Shown: positions 19,259 to 27,546, counted from the stretch's first letter. The stretch is DNA of 64,000 nt from Herbiconiux sp. L3-i23 (GCF_023734115.1 NZ_AP025737.1:1736001-1800000), one strand, 5' to 3'. Notes: generated by a model not told the origin, from the sequence alone. Made by a program: numbers and translations.

Positions 19259-19882
19259 TCAGAACGTGGGCAGGGGTTCCCGACCGAGCGCGCGGGCGAG
19301 CTTCGACGCGGCGGGTGACGGGACTGCGCCGGCCGCGAGGAGACGCTCTTCGATCCGATCGAGCACCGCCGCTCGCTCGTCGCGCCCGGCGGGTGCGTCG
19401 GAAAGCAGCTCTGCCTCCCATTCGCGCCACACTCGCGTCTCGCCCACGTCGACCCTGCGCCCGGTGACCCGGTCGTCGGCGATCTCGGCGACCTCGACTT
19501 CCCCGGCCACCAATGTGGCCGTCGTCCTGTCGGTCTGCAGCTCGACGACCGGGACCAACTCGGCGTCGCCGATGAGATCCGCGATGAGCCCGCGCAGCTC
19601 GGCGGGCACCTGGTCGGTGCCGAGCGGAGCCTGATGCTCGACGCGACCGTCGTCGCCGGGGGTCTTGAGGTGCCACCCGGAGTCGTGTCCGCCCTCTCGG
19701 CGGCGCAGGGTGATCCGGTTCTGCGCGAGGACATGGTCGCGGGTGTCGTAGTAGTCGGCCCGCAGAGCGAAGCGGTCGAATTCGACCTCGTATCCGAGCG
19801 ACGCGAGATGCGGGATCGACGCCTCCGTCGGGACGTCGTACTTGCGCTCGGTCTCGACCCCGACCCTCACCTCGCCGCTCAT
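19259..19882 (-). CDS. CYTH domain protein (triphosphate tunnel metalloenzyme fold)
   Basis: A 207-residue CYTH protein. The N-terminal signature is VETERKYDV (ExExK), followed by the strands YYDTRDHVLAQNRITLRRREGG, HLKTPGD, then VVELQTDRTTATL and a C-terminal helix. Charged residues line alternate strand positions as in the tunnel. Members hydrolyse inorganic or organic triphosphates, or cyclise ATP. There is no CHAD domain in this gene. I use the ATG at 19882, not the one at 19942. A TACCCT element six bases before it suggests a leaderless start. Confidence 0.85.
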   Translation of the reverse strand: MSGEVRVGVETERKYDVPTEASIPHLASLGYEVEFDRFALRADYYDTRDHVLAQNRITLRRREGGHDSGWHLKTPGDDGRVEHQAPLGTDQVPAELRGLIADLIGDAELVPVVELQTDRTTATLVAGEVEVAEIADDRVTGRRVDVGETRVWREWEAELLSDAPAGRDERAAVLDRIEERLLAAGAVPSPAASKLARALGREPLPTF

Positions 19883-19922
19883 ACTCCGAGGGTAGTTCGA
19901 CGGCGGTGGACCTACCTGCTGA

Positions 19923-21269
19923 TCAGACGCGGACCTCGTCATCCTGCGACGAGAGGGCAGCCGACGGGAGAGCCGCCTGAATACTCGGATCGACCTCCAC
20001 CTCGTCGACCGAGCGCAGTCGTGGAGGTGATGCCGACCATGCCTTGAGGCGTTGACCGACGTCGCCGTAGCTCGTGTCGATCGCGGCGAGGACGGAGTCG
20101 ATGAAGGACCCCCTGCCGGTTCCTCGCTTCGTCCCCATCGGGTGGACCTGCGCGACGCGGAAGGACTTGATCTCTTTCGCAGGATCGAGGATCAGCTTCG
20201 CCGGTGCCTCACGGACCTCGCGCAGGAGTTCCGCCGTTCCGGCTCGCGCTCGCGCCGCGAACGCTTCGACTCGAACGGTTTCGGGAGCGTCCTTAAGTTG
20301 CCGGACCAGCCAGTTGACGCGAGTCGTGGCGCGGCCCTCCCTGGGCGCATCGATCTCGAAAGAGCAGGTGATCTTCGAGGCACGGAAGTCCGCTTCCACC
20401 ACGAGATTCGACACCGCATTCGGCACCTTGATGGCCGCGCGAAGGTACCCGTCGCTCGCGAGGCCTGCGACCAGCGCCGAGTTCCGTGAACCCGGATCCA
20501 CGAGTTCCTGACGCGAGAGAGCCGGGACCACTTCCGTCCCAAGCCGCCGTCCGAGCTGGAGGCAGGCGTACCGGATCAGCGCATCGAAGCGTGCGGTGAC
20601 CTCCGACGCAGTCTTGTCCCCGACTCGAAGCGTCCGGGCAGTCACCGCCTCGCGAACGCCGACCCAGTTCGGACCCATGTCGTCGAAGGACAGAGCACCA
20701 GATCGTGGATGTTCGAGATATCGGATCAGCTCCCCGAGAATCCATGCCTGATCGGGGTCGGCGACACCGCGGTATTCCTTCTGCATCACCGCTTGTGTCA
20801 CGACTTCGGTCCATGACCAGTGATGGAGATCGACCTTCTTCAATTTGCGTTTGTCGACGTTCGTCGGGTGCATTCCGACCGCGGGCGGCAGCTCATTCGA
20901 AATGGTGACCAACGCCTGAAAACCGTGCTCGCGAGCGACGTCGAGATAGTTCTCGAGCTGCTCCCCCGACAGTTGATTCGACCCCGTCTTCACCTCCACG
21001 AGAGCCGTCCACTCCTTGCCGCCTCGCCGCGTGCGGATGAGCCCGTCGGGGAACACCCGCTTGTCACCGACCATGAAGGGAACCTCGATGAAGGTCTCGA
21101 TGGCTCCCGCGGGTGCACCAAGAGGTCCGATGAGGGTGCGGCCGAACTCGCGAACGGATGACATCACGGCAAGAAGCGCGGACGTCGCGCGACGCTCTTG
21201 TTCTTCCGCCCCGTTGATCCCGGACGTCGGAATCAGACGCGCCGCATTCCAGGCACTTTCTTCGGTCAT
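19923..21269 (-). CDS. PD-(D/E)XK nuclease-like protein, function unknown
   Basis: A 448-residue soluble protein. Residues around 80-125 read FPDGLIRTRRGGKEWTALVEVKTG, followed by an acidic helix (QLENYLDVAREHGFQALVTIS). This is the arrangement of the restriction-endonuclease fold (PD, then E-x-K). The following 300 residues are a larger domain with no motif I recognise; it contains a strand-rich centre (VVEADFRASKITCSFEIDAP). I believe similar proteins occur singly in other Actinobacteria as hypothetical or stress-response proteins. GGGGAG precedes the ATG at 21269. It sits alone and is divergent from a conserved small gene. A defence or repair role is only inference. Confidence 0.65.
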   Translation of the reverse strand: MTEESAWNAARLIPTSGINGAEEQERRATSALLAVMSSVREFGRTLIGPLGAPAGAIETFIEVPFMVGDKRVFPDGLIRTRRGGKEWTALVEVKTGSNQLSGEQLENYLDVAREHGFQALVTISNELPPAVGMHPTNVDKRKLKKVDLHHWSWTEVVTQAVMQKEYRGVADPDQAWILGELIRYLEHPRSGALSFDDMGPNWVGVREAVTARTLRVGDKTASEVTARFDALIRYACLQLGRRLGTEVVPALSRQELVDPGSRNSALVAGLASDGYLRAAIKVPNAVSNLVVEADFRASKITCSFEIDAPREGRATTRVNWLVRQLKDAPETVRVEAFAARARAGTAELLREVREAPAKLILDPAKEIKSFRVAQVHPMGTKRGTGRGSFIDSVLAAIDTSYGDVGQRLKAWSASPPRLRSVDEVEVDPSIQAALPSAALSSQDDEVRV

Positions 21270-21420
21270 GTCAGCTCCCCGCCTTTTCGGGCCGCATTCC
21301 TGGCCCTCCGAAATAGAGGCTGGCATTCGGGGTTCGCTGGGCGATATACCCAGTTCCGGTCACATAGGATCACCTCGATTCCGTCCTATGCGAGGGCAGG
21401 AAAGAGACGATCGAGGTGAC

Positions 21421-21792
21421 GTGGCTGAATCCTCCGCAGCACCGGTGACGCCCGACGGGCGGTATCTCGTCGTGCGCGGGCGCCTCTGGCGTCGGGCGAA
21501 TCCGGGGCTGTCCGACGAGGAGCGGTCGGCGCTGGTGCACGAGCTGATGGATGCACGCCGCGCCAAGAAGGCGGCCTTCGGCATCGACGATGCCGACGCG
21601 GTGCGCGCAGCGCGCGACCGGGTCGACGCCGCCAAACGGGGTCTCGGGGAGCGTGGGCCGGTGTGGTGGGACGACGGCGCACCCGACCTCAACCGTCACC
21701 TCGCGCGCAACACCCCCTACGCCGAGTGGTTCGCGAGCGTCGACGACGATTCTGCTGCCGAGGGTGAGGATCCTGCAGCGGAGGATGGGTAG
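21421..21792 (+). CDS. conserved small hypothetical protein (DGRYLVVRGRLWR family)
   Basis: A protein of about 123 residues. TPDGRYLVVRGRLWRRANPGL and RGPVWWDDGAPDLNRHLARN are strongly conserved blocks in a widespread bacterial family that has no firm function. The label 'biopolymer transporter Tol' sometimes attached to it has no support. The centre is a charged helix (VHELMDARRAKKAAF). The start is uncertain: GTG at 21421 with GAGGTGA just before it, or ATG at 21388, which would add eleven residues. A TAGGAT element at 21365-21370 may be the promoter. Confidence 0.72.
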   Translation: MAESSAAPVTPDGRYLVVRGRLWRRANPGLSDEERSALVHELMDARRAKKAAFGIDDADAVRAARDRVDAAKRGLGERGPVWWDDGAPDLNRHLARNTPYAEWFASVDDDSAAEGEDPAAEDG

Positions 21793-21801
21793 CGTTCAGT
21801 C

Positions 21802-21972
21802 ATGACCTCGAACAGCGACGGCCGTCCCGACGACGACGCAGCGCACTTCCCCGACATCCCCGAGCTCGAGTACGACGAGAACATCGCGCCGCGCCCCGAA
21901 GAGGATGCGGCCGACGCCGCACGCTCCGAACCCGACCTGACGGACCGCGCGGGGACCGACGGTCGCGACTAG
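21802..21972 (+). CDS. small acidic hypothetical protein
   Basis: A 56-residue reading frame from ATG 21802 to TAG. The product is very acidic (PDDDAAHFPDIPELEYDEN) and probably disordered. It follows nine bases after the preceding conserved gene on the same strand. Only a weak GGAGG lies upstream. Codon choice with G/C third bases agrees with real coding, but the length is short and I know no homologue. Confidence 0.45.
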   Translation: MTSNSDGRPDDDAAHFPDIPELEYDENIAPRPEEDAADAARSEPDLTDRAGTDGRD

Positions 21973-22000
21973 CCGCGTTCGGTGGCCCGTCGCCTGGCCG

Positions 22001-22642
22001 TCAGACGGGGAAGTCGACGGGCCACCCGTGCTCGACGAGGGAGCGGCGGACGCGCTCGATGTCGTCCTCGGACGGCAGCGCCGACGTCACCTCGGCGATG
22101 GCCGATCCGACATCGACGCGGGTCGGCGGGAGCGCCCCCTCGGCCGATAGGCGCGCGGCGACCTCGATGACCTCGGCGTCGGTGAGTCGGCGACGCAGCA
22201 GCGCGACCAGCGGGATGAAGTCGTTCTCGGGCAAGCCCATCGGGTAGCCCTCGCGCAGCCAGCGCACCACCCGCGTCACGAGCCCCACTCGATCCCCCGG
22301 GGCGGGCGCGTCGTCGATGGGACGGCCGAGCGGCCATCCCGCGCTCGCCAGCCGGCCCGCCACGCGCGCGACGTCGCTCGGCAACGCCGGTCCCTGGAGC
22401 AACTCCTCGATTCGACGCCGCACCGCGTCGACCTCGAGTTCGAGCCCGTCCGCGGCAAGGGTCGCCGCGTCGGCGACGAGCCCGTCGACGACGACGGCGA
22501 TCTCGCTCGGGGTCAGGCTGCGTTGGAGGATGCCGAGCAGGGCGACATAGTCCTCCTCCGGCACGCCATCGGGGTATCCCGCACGCAGCCAGCCGACGAC
22601 CCTCGCGACGATGCCGTCGTCCGACTTCGCGTCGTCTGTCAT
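22001..22642 (-). CDS. DUF3349 protein with two tandem copies of the domain
   Basis: A 213-residue protein made of two copies of the same unit of about 100 residues. Copy one has RVVGWLRAGYPDGVPEEDYVALLGIL and copy two RVVRWLREGYPMGLPENDFIPLVALL; each is followed by LTPSEI/LTDAEV, and by a segment ending in LASAGWPLG or LVEHGWPVD. DUF3349 is known mostly from mycobacteria and relatives as small single-domain proteins, so the tandem form is a local variation. The function is unknown. Its ATG overlaps the stop of the preceding small membrane protein gene. Confidence 0.8.
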   Translation of the reverse strand: MTDDAKSDDGIVARVVGWLRAGYPDGVPEEDYVALLGILQRSLTPSEIAVVVDGLVADAATLAADGLELEVDAVRRRIEELLQGPALPSDVARVAGRLASAGWPLGRPIDDAPAPGDRVGLVTRVVRWLREGYPMGLPENDFIPLVALLRRRLTDAEVIEVAARLSAEGALPPTRVDVGSAIAEVTSALPSEDDIERVRRSLVEHGWPVDFPV

Positions 22643-22926
22643 TCCTTGTCCACCACCATCGGGATGATGTTCTCGAAGCTGACTTCCTTGCCGAAACCGG
22701 TGGCGATGATGACCGTCAGACCGACGAGTACCGCCACGATGACGAGCACGTAGCAGAGAACACCGAGCGCCCGGAACGCGGGTCGTTGCGTGCGTCCGTC
22801 GTCGTGCGCTCCACCGGCGATGGCGAAGGAGCGGACCCCGAGGGCGAACAGCGTGGGAAGGCCGGCGCCGAGCAGCAGCGCAGCGAGGGCCACCTGCCAG
22901 GCGGCGTCGAGGAACAAAGGGAACAT
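22639..22926 (-). CDS. small membrane protein linked to the phosphate transporter
   Basis: A 95-residue protein with an N-terminal hydrophobic segment (WQVALAALLLGAGLPTLFALG) and a second long one (FRALGVLCYVLVIVAVLVGLTVIIATGF), joined by a polar loop. It begins 13 bases after the Pit transporter stop and overlaps DUF3349 by four bases. This location usually holds a DUF47/PhoU-like partner in pit operons, but this protein is far too small and lacks that fold. Its role is unknown; a transporter accessory is inference. Confidence 0.65.
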   Translation of the reverse strand: MFPLFLDAAWQVALAALLLGAGLPTLFALGVRSFAIAGGAHDDGRTQRPAFRALGVLCYVLVIVAVLVGLTVIIATGFGKEVSFENIIPMVVDKE

Positions 22927-22939
22927 TTCGAAAAGCTCC

Positions 22940-24166
22940 TTAGACCGTCGTCGACTTCTTCTCGGGCGAGCGGCGCTTGTCCTGCCACTCGTCGTTGACG
23001 TTGTGGGCGCCGACCGCGTTCTGGCGCGACCGGATGAACATGAAGAGCGCGAGAGCGGCGAGGATGACGACGATGATGATGCCGCCGACCGCTCCCCCGG
23101 CGAGATGACCGATGTACCACATGATGGCTCCCACGGCCCCGGCCGCCGGAATGGTGATGACCCACGCGATGACCATGCGCAGGGCGACCCGCCAGCGCAC
23201 CTCGGCTCCCGGTCGTCCGACCCCGGAGCCCAGGATGGATCCGGTCGCGACGTGGGTGGTCGACAGCGCGAAACCGAGGTGGCTCGAGGCCAGGATGACC
23301 GCCGCCGACGAGCTCTCCGCCGCCATTCCCTGCGGGGTGTTGATTTCGACCAGGCCCTTGCCGACGGTGCGGATGATGCGCCACCCGCCGATGTAGGTGC
23401 CCGCCGAGATCGCCAGGGCGCAGCTGATCTTAACCCAGAGAGGCACCGACTCGGTGTCGTCCCAACCTCCGGCGGCGATCAGGGCGAGCGTGATGACGCC
23501 CATCGTCTTCTGAGCGTCGTTCGTGCCGTGGGCGAGTGAGACGAGCGACGCGCTGCCGATCTGACCGATGCGGAAGCTGCGGTCCGTGAACCTGCCGGCG
23601 AGGTTGCCGATGACCCGGAACACCAGCCAGGTGCCGATCGCGGCCACGACTCCGGCGAGCACGGGCGACATCAGGGCGGGCAGGATCACCTTGCCGACGA
23701 CGCCGTCGAGCTTCGTGCCGTCGCCCGCCCAGTTCACGCCCACCCAGCCGAGGCCCGCGATGGTCGAGCCGATCAGGCCGCCGAACAGGGCGTGCGAGGA
23801 GCTCGAGGGCAGGCCGAGCAGCCAGGTGAGCAGGTTCCAGATGATTCCGCCGATGAGTCCGGCGAGCACGATGAGCAGCAGCGCCGAGCCGCCGTCCTCC
23901 AGCAGCGCTGGGTCTGGTGCGCCATCCGAATCCTGGATCTTCACCACCGCGTTCGTGACGGTCAACGCGACCTCGACGCTGAGGAAGGCGCCCACGAGAT
24001 TGAGCACCGCGGAAAGGGTGACGGCCACCTTGGGCTTCAGGGCTCCGGTCGCGATGGACGTCGCCATCGCGTTGGCCGTGTCATGGAAGCCGTTGGTGAA
24101 ATCGAACGCGAGTGCGGTGATCACGACCAAGACGAGAAGCACGATTGGATCCACGCAGAGGAGCAT
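22940..24166 (-). CDS. inorganic phosphate transporter, Pit family
   Basis: A 408-residue transporter with about ten hydrophobic segments. The duplicated PD001131-type motif is present: FDFTNGFHDTANAMATSIATGAL near the N-terminus and the second copy LVSLAHGTNDAQKTMGVITLAL in the second half, both with the conserved Asn-Asp/His-Asp residues. These bind phosphate and the coupling cation. Possible starts are ATG 24166, GTG 24154 (VDPIVLLVL, the commonest family start) and TTG 24190; 24166 has AGCAGG before it. A PHO-box-like direct repeat lies about 50 bases upstream, so phosphate control is likely. Confidence 0.88.
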   Translation of the reverse strand: MLLCVDPIVLLVLVVITALAFDFTNGFHDTANAMATSIATGALKPKVAVTLSAVLNLVGAFLSVEVALTVTNAVVKIQDSDGAPDPALLEDGGSALLLIVLAGLIGGIIWNLLTWLLGLPSSSSHALFGGLIGSTIAGLGWVGVNWAGDGTKLDGVVGKVILPALMSPVLAGVVAAIGTWLVFRVIGNLAGRFTDRSFRIGQIGSASLVSLAHGTNDAQKTMGVITLALIAAGGWDDTESVPLWVKISCALAISAGTYIGGWRIIRTVGKGLVEINTPQGMAAESSSAAVILASSHLGFALSTTHVATGSILGSGVGRPGAEVRWRVALRMVIAWVITIPAAGAVGAIMWYIGHLAGGAVGGIIIVVILAALALFMFIRSRQNAVGAHNVNDEWQDKRRSPEKKSTTV

Positions 24167-24215
24167 GCGCCTGCTGCCCCGCTTGCTCAATAGCTGGACA
24201 GTCGGGGACGGGCAC

Positions 24216-24233
24216 GTTCACCGATTGTTCACG
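24216..24233. promoter_or_regulatory. PHO-box-like direct repeat (PhoP/RegX3-type)
   Basis: GTTCACC (24216-24222) and GTTCACG (24227-24233) form a direct repeat with an 11-bp period, the exact spacing of PhoP direct-repeat units described in Streptomyces. It lies 50 bases upstream of the Pit transporter and 42 bases before the divergent NYN gene. Control of pit by phosphate supply is the natural reading. Confidence 0.6.
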
Positions 24234-24274
24234 CGGTCGGCGCGATAGCCTCGGGCGACGACGGAGGGATCACC

Positions 24275-25192
24275 GTGGCCGAAGCCCAGCCGGAAGCACG
24301 CGTCGGGGTCTATATCGACTTCGACAACATCGTCATCTCGCGCTACGACGAGGTGCACGGCGACGGCTCATGGCGCTCGGACAACGCTCGCTCCGTTTCC
24401 CCCGTCCCGTCGGGTGCGACGCCGACGGGCATCGCGGCGAAGCTGGCTCGGGCTCGCATCGATGTCGGCGCGGTGCTCGACTACGCGTCGTCGTTCGGCA
24501 CGATCGCGCACAGCCGCGCCTACGCCGACTGGTCGGTGCCGGCCAACGCGGGCTATCGCGACCAGCTCGTCGAGCGGGCGGTCGACCTCACCCAGCTCTT
24601 CCCGACCACGCGTGGGCTCAAGAACGGCGCCGACATCCGCCTGGCCGTCGATGTCCTCGAGGATCTGTTCCGGCTGCCGGATCTGACCCACATCGTGATC
24701 GTCGCCGGCGATTCGGATTACATCCCGCTCGCGCAACGCACGAAGCGGCTCGGGCGTTACGTCGTGGGCGTCGGCGTCTCGGGCAAGACGAGCAAGGCCC
24801 TCGTCGCGGCCTGCGACCGATTCCAGATGTACGACGCGATTCCCGGCACCACGGTGGTCGACGACTCCCGCGAACCCGATCGCACCGGCTCGCGCGCGAA
24901 GGGCGAACCGTCGATCACCGAGGCGCCCGCCGAGCAGGCCGCTCCGACGGCGACCGGAGACCGCGCGGCGTCACGACTGCTGGTGCGCGCGCTCGAGCTC
25001 GGCCAGGAGAAGAGCGACGATGACGACGAGTGGCAGAACGCTGCAGGGGTGAAGTCGCTGATGAAGCGCATGGATCCGGCGTTCAACGAGCGGGTACTCG
25101 GCTACAAGACGTTCACCGACTTCGTGAAGTCGCGGTCGAACCTCGCCGAGGTGAAAGTCGACGGCCAGCAGCGGATGGTGCGTCTGCGCTGA
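24275..25192 (+). CDS. NYN domain (LabA/DUF88-like) protein with C-terminal OST-HTH/LOTUS domain
   Basis: A 305-residue protein. Residues 10-195 are a NYN/PIN-like nuclease domain: VGVYIDFDNIVIS, KNGADIRLAVDVLE and IVIVAGDSDYIPLAQR carry the conserved acidic residues for a metal site. A Ser/Ala/Glu-rich linker leads to a C-terminal winged-helix LOTUS domain (GVKSLMKRMDPAFNERVLGYKTFTDFVKS). Members are thought to act on RNA. The GTG at 24275 has a good GGAGG seven bases before it. It is divergent from the phosphate transporter. Confidence 0.87.
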   Translation: MAEAQPEARVGVYIDFDNIVISRYDEVHGDGSWRSDNARSVSPVPSGATPTGIAAKLARARIDVGAVLDYASSFGTIAHSRAYADWSVPANAGYRDQLVERAVDLTQLFPTTRGLKNGADIRLAVDVLEDLFRLPDLTHIVIVAGDSDYIPLAQRTKRLGRYVVGVGVSGKTSKALVAACDRFQMYDAIPGTTVVDDSREPDRTGSRAKGEPSITEAPAEQAAPTATGDRAASRLLVRALELGQEKSDDDDEWQNAAGVKSLMKRMDPAFNERVLGYKTFTDFVKSRSNLAEVKVDGQQRMVRLR

Positions 25193-25210
25193 ACGCACCA
25201 CTCCCGTCCG

Positions 25211-26611
25211 CTAGATCGGTGGACCGAGGTCGGCGGGGGTGCGTCGTCGTCCGCCGCGTCGGGGTGTGCGAGAGGCGTCGAGGTGTCGGGGTGGGGTGAA
25301 CCACGGTACCCCGTTCGTGATGGTGAGGGTCCAGCCGTCTTCGTCGAAGCGTCGGTGGTGGAAGTGGCAGAGCAGGATGCCGTTCTCGATATCCGTCCGC
25401 CCACCTTGCGACCAGGGGATGATGTGGGCGGCGTCGCACCATCGGGGCGGGGCGGTGCAACCGGGCCATTGGCAGCCGCCGTCCCGGGCGGCCATCGCCC
25501 GGCGTTGTGCACGGGTGAAGAACCGGCGGGTCGTGCCCAGCCACAACGGTTGACCCTCGCAGTCGAGGACCACGGTGACCACATTCGCCGACGAGGCCAA
25601 GTGCTGGCCGGTGCGGGCGGAGATCAAGCCGTCGACGCCCTCGATCCACGCCTCGCCGACGCCGGTCGAGTACGCCTCATCGATCATGTGCAACACGAGG
25701 GTCGTGTCGACCCCGCCCATCTCGCCGTCGTCGGCGCTAAGAGACTCGCGCATGATGTCGACGAACGCGTCGAGCCGCTTCTGCTCCCAGGTTCGGGAGT
25801 CGTACTCGGGTGCGCTTTCGAGGTCGCCCTCTTCTTCGCCGACCTCGGTGAACCGGACCTGACGGCGCGGCGCGGTGCGGGCATCCATCGCGGCGCGCAC
25901 GAACGCGGCCTGCTCGGGCGGGGCTTCGGCGGTGAACCGGACGCTGCCGTCCTCCAACTCGCGTTCCCGCCACGCCCGCCGAGCCCGCCGGGCCGCTTCC
26001 CGCGGCTCGATGCCGTCGGGATCGAACCGACCTGGCAACGCCCGGCAGACATCCGCGAGCATGACCGCGTCCCACTCCTGCAGCGCCCCATCCACGAGGA
26101 AATCCTCGACACCCTCGAGCTGCTCTAGCGAAGCGTTCGGGGCGATGGCGACCAGCGTCCGAACGATCACCGCCGCAGACCGGGCCGGTAACTCACCATC
26201 GGCGAGAGCCTGGCTGACGCTCGGGTAGTAGCTGGGCAGGATCTCACCGGTCAAACCCTCTCGCGGCGACAGCGCCAATCCGAGCCGGGCCTGCACGGCG
26301 ACATCGACCTCCGCAGCGCCGGTGCGCTTGGCCAGCAGCGCCGCCGCACTCTTTTCACCCAAGCGCCGGCTGAGCGGATCGGGAACGGTGCGCTCACTCC
26401 TCCGCGCGACCTCACCGGCCGCGGCGATGAACGCCGCCTCGGCCAGCCGCACCACCTGCGCGGCGTGCTCAGCGAACGCCAGCAGATCGGTGTCGGCCGA
26501 CCCCATCAACGATTCGACCAGGGTCGACGGGTTCCCGGCGCTGAGGGTCTGGCCACGGGTGGACAGCAGCGCGGCCTGTTCGGCCAGCAGTGCCACGGTG
26601 TCCGTTCCCAT
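25211..26611 (-). CDS. HNH endonuclease with DUF222 (13E12 repeat family)
   Basis: A 466-residue protein. Residues 20-330 are the helical DUF222 domain (SYYPSVSQALADGELPARSA and VVLDCEGQPLWLG are typical). The HNH nuclease follows at about 370-430: RDGGCQWPGCTAPPRWCDAAHI, then GGRTDIENGILLCHFHHRRF, with the CxxC-like metal sites and the HH/N/H catalytic residues intact. Multiple copies of this family are a characteristic of Microbacteriaceae and other Actinobacteria. They may be mobile or multi-copy genes, although I see no flanking repeats here. The biological role is not established. Confidence 0.9.
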   Translation of the reverse strand: MGTDTVALLAEQAALLSTRGQTLSAGNPSTLVESLMGSADTDLLAFAEHAAQVVRLAEAAFIAAAGEVARRSERTVPDPLSRRLGEKSAAALLAKRTGAAEVDVAVQARLGLALSPREGLTGEILPSYYPSVSQALADGELPARSAAVIVRTLVAIAPNASLEQLEGVEDFLVDGALQEWDAVMLADVCRALPGRFDPDGIEPREAARRARRAWRERELEDGSVRFTAEAPPEQAAFVRAAMDARTAPRRQVRFTEVGEEEGDLESAPEYDSRTWEQKRLDAFVDIMRESLSADDGEMGGVDTTLVLHMIDEAYSTGVGEAWIEGVDGLISARTGQHLASSANVVTVVLDCEGQPLWLGTTRRFFTRAQRRAMAARDGGCQWPGCTAPPRWCDAAHIIPWSQGGRTDIENGILLCHFHHRRFDEDGWTLTITNGVPWFTPPRHLDASRTPRRGGRRRTPADLGPPI

Positions 26612-26724
26612 GACTGCACTCTGCCAGCAGCCACCGACATCAGCAGGACCAAATCAGCCCTGATCAGCGCAACCTTCGACCAATGCTTGAAGCGACTTTC
26701 CGACAGCGCCCGAGCGGGCTGGCC

Positions 26725-27126
26725 TCAGTCGAGGATGTCCCCGTCGACGTACTTCCAGGCTCCGCCCACGCGACGGAAGCGGCTGCGCTCGTGCAGCACG
26801 TTCACGCCACCGCCTGAGCTCCGGTAGGTGGCGCGGAACTCGACCACACCCTCCTCGTCCGCAGCGGTCCCCGCGACGACGTCGACGATCTGCAGACGCC
26901 GCCACGCGGTGTCGTCGTCCGTCGAGACCGAGCGGGGACGCGTGCTCGGATGCCAGCTGTCGAGGAGATAGTCACCGCACCCCAAGACGAAGGCGCTGTA
27001 GCGCGACCGCATCAGCTGCTCCGCGGTCTCCACCGGTTCGCCGGCGTGCACGGGACCGCAACACTCCGAGTAGGAGACGCTGCTGCCGCAGGGGCATCGG
27101 TCAGAGGCGGCGACGGGATCGTTCAT
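26725..27126 (-). CDS. YchJ family protein (UPF0225)
   Basis: A 133-residue protein. The N-terminal SEC-C-like zinc motif is CPCGSSVSYSECCGPVHAG, followed by QLMRSRYSAFVLGCGDYLLDSWHPSTRP and an NTF2-like beta domain ending in RRVGGAWKYVDGDI. This agrees over the full length with YchJ. The function is unknown. It lies 17 bases before a serine-repeat membrane protein gene on the same strand. Confidence 0.88.
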   Translation of the reverse strand: MNDPVAASDRCPCGSSVSYSECCGPVHAGEPVETAEQLMRSRYSAFVLGCGDYLLDSWHPSTRPRSVSTDDDTAWRRLQIVDVVAGTAADEEGVVEFRATYRSSGGGVNVLHERSRFRRVGGAWKYVDGDILD

Positions 27127-27143
27127 GCGAAACCTGAATCCGC

Positions 27144-27512
27144 TCAGCGCGCGGCACGACCGGCGGCGCGCGCGGCCACGGCGGCGGCACCGACGGTGAT
27201 CAGCACGATCGCGACCCGACGCACTGCCGAGCGCTCACGGCCGCGCGTGCGATTGCGGTCGGCGAAGACGCCGCCGCGCGAACGGGAGGACATGAACGAC
27301 ACCGTCGAGGCGTGCGAGCCGATCGACAGCAGCGACAGCGACGAGGCGATCGCGAGCAGGGAGGCGAACGACCCGACGGAGGCGACCGAGGCGAACGAGC
27401 CGACCGAACCGATCGACAAGGACGATCCGACCGATCCGACGGAGAGGAACGAGCCCCTCGACGCGATGGAGAGGACCGAGTCCACGGAGCGCACCGACAG
27501 TCGCGACGTCAT
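27144..27512 (-). CDS. serine/glycine-repeat membrane-anchored protein, probable short beta-solenoid
   Basis: A 122-residue protein. Residues 1-75 consist almost entirely of imperfect pentad-like units with alternating Ser and hydrophobic residues (SVGSVGSSLSIGSVGSFASV and so on). Such spacing fits a left-handed beta-helix or another narrow solenoid. A basic segment (SRSRGGVFADRNRTRGRERSAVRR) follows, then one hydrophobic helix (VAIVLITVGAAAVAARAAG) at the C-terminus. I use the ATG at 27512, six bases after a CATAAT element. I remember similar short proteins in other Micrococcales but know no function. Confidence 0.7.
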   Translation of the reverse strand: MTSRLSVRSVDSVLSIASRGSFLSVGSVGSSLSIGSVGSFASVASVGSFASLLAIASSLSLLSIGSHASTVSFMSSRSRGGVFADRNRTRGRERSAVRRVAIVLITVGAAAVAARAAGRAAR

Positions 27513-27546
27513 GCCGCCATTATGCGCCAGGTGCTCGCGTCGGCCG

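Noticed and set aside
17658-19676. A 672-codon minus-strand frame ending in DUF1801
   Set aside because: Only the last 125 residues show a real domain. The upstream part is out of frame with the nitroreductase and the small membrane protein; the GTGA overlap gives the true start.
25211-26611. The HNH/DUF222 gene as part of an insertion sequence
   Set aside because: No terminal inverted repeats or target duplications are visible at its edges, and no transposase is near.
27300-27512. Regular GATCCGACCGA-like units as a CRISPR or minisatellite
   Set aside because: The periodicity follows the codons of the Ser/Gly repeats in one open frame, and no constant repeat with unique spacers is present.
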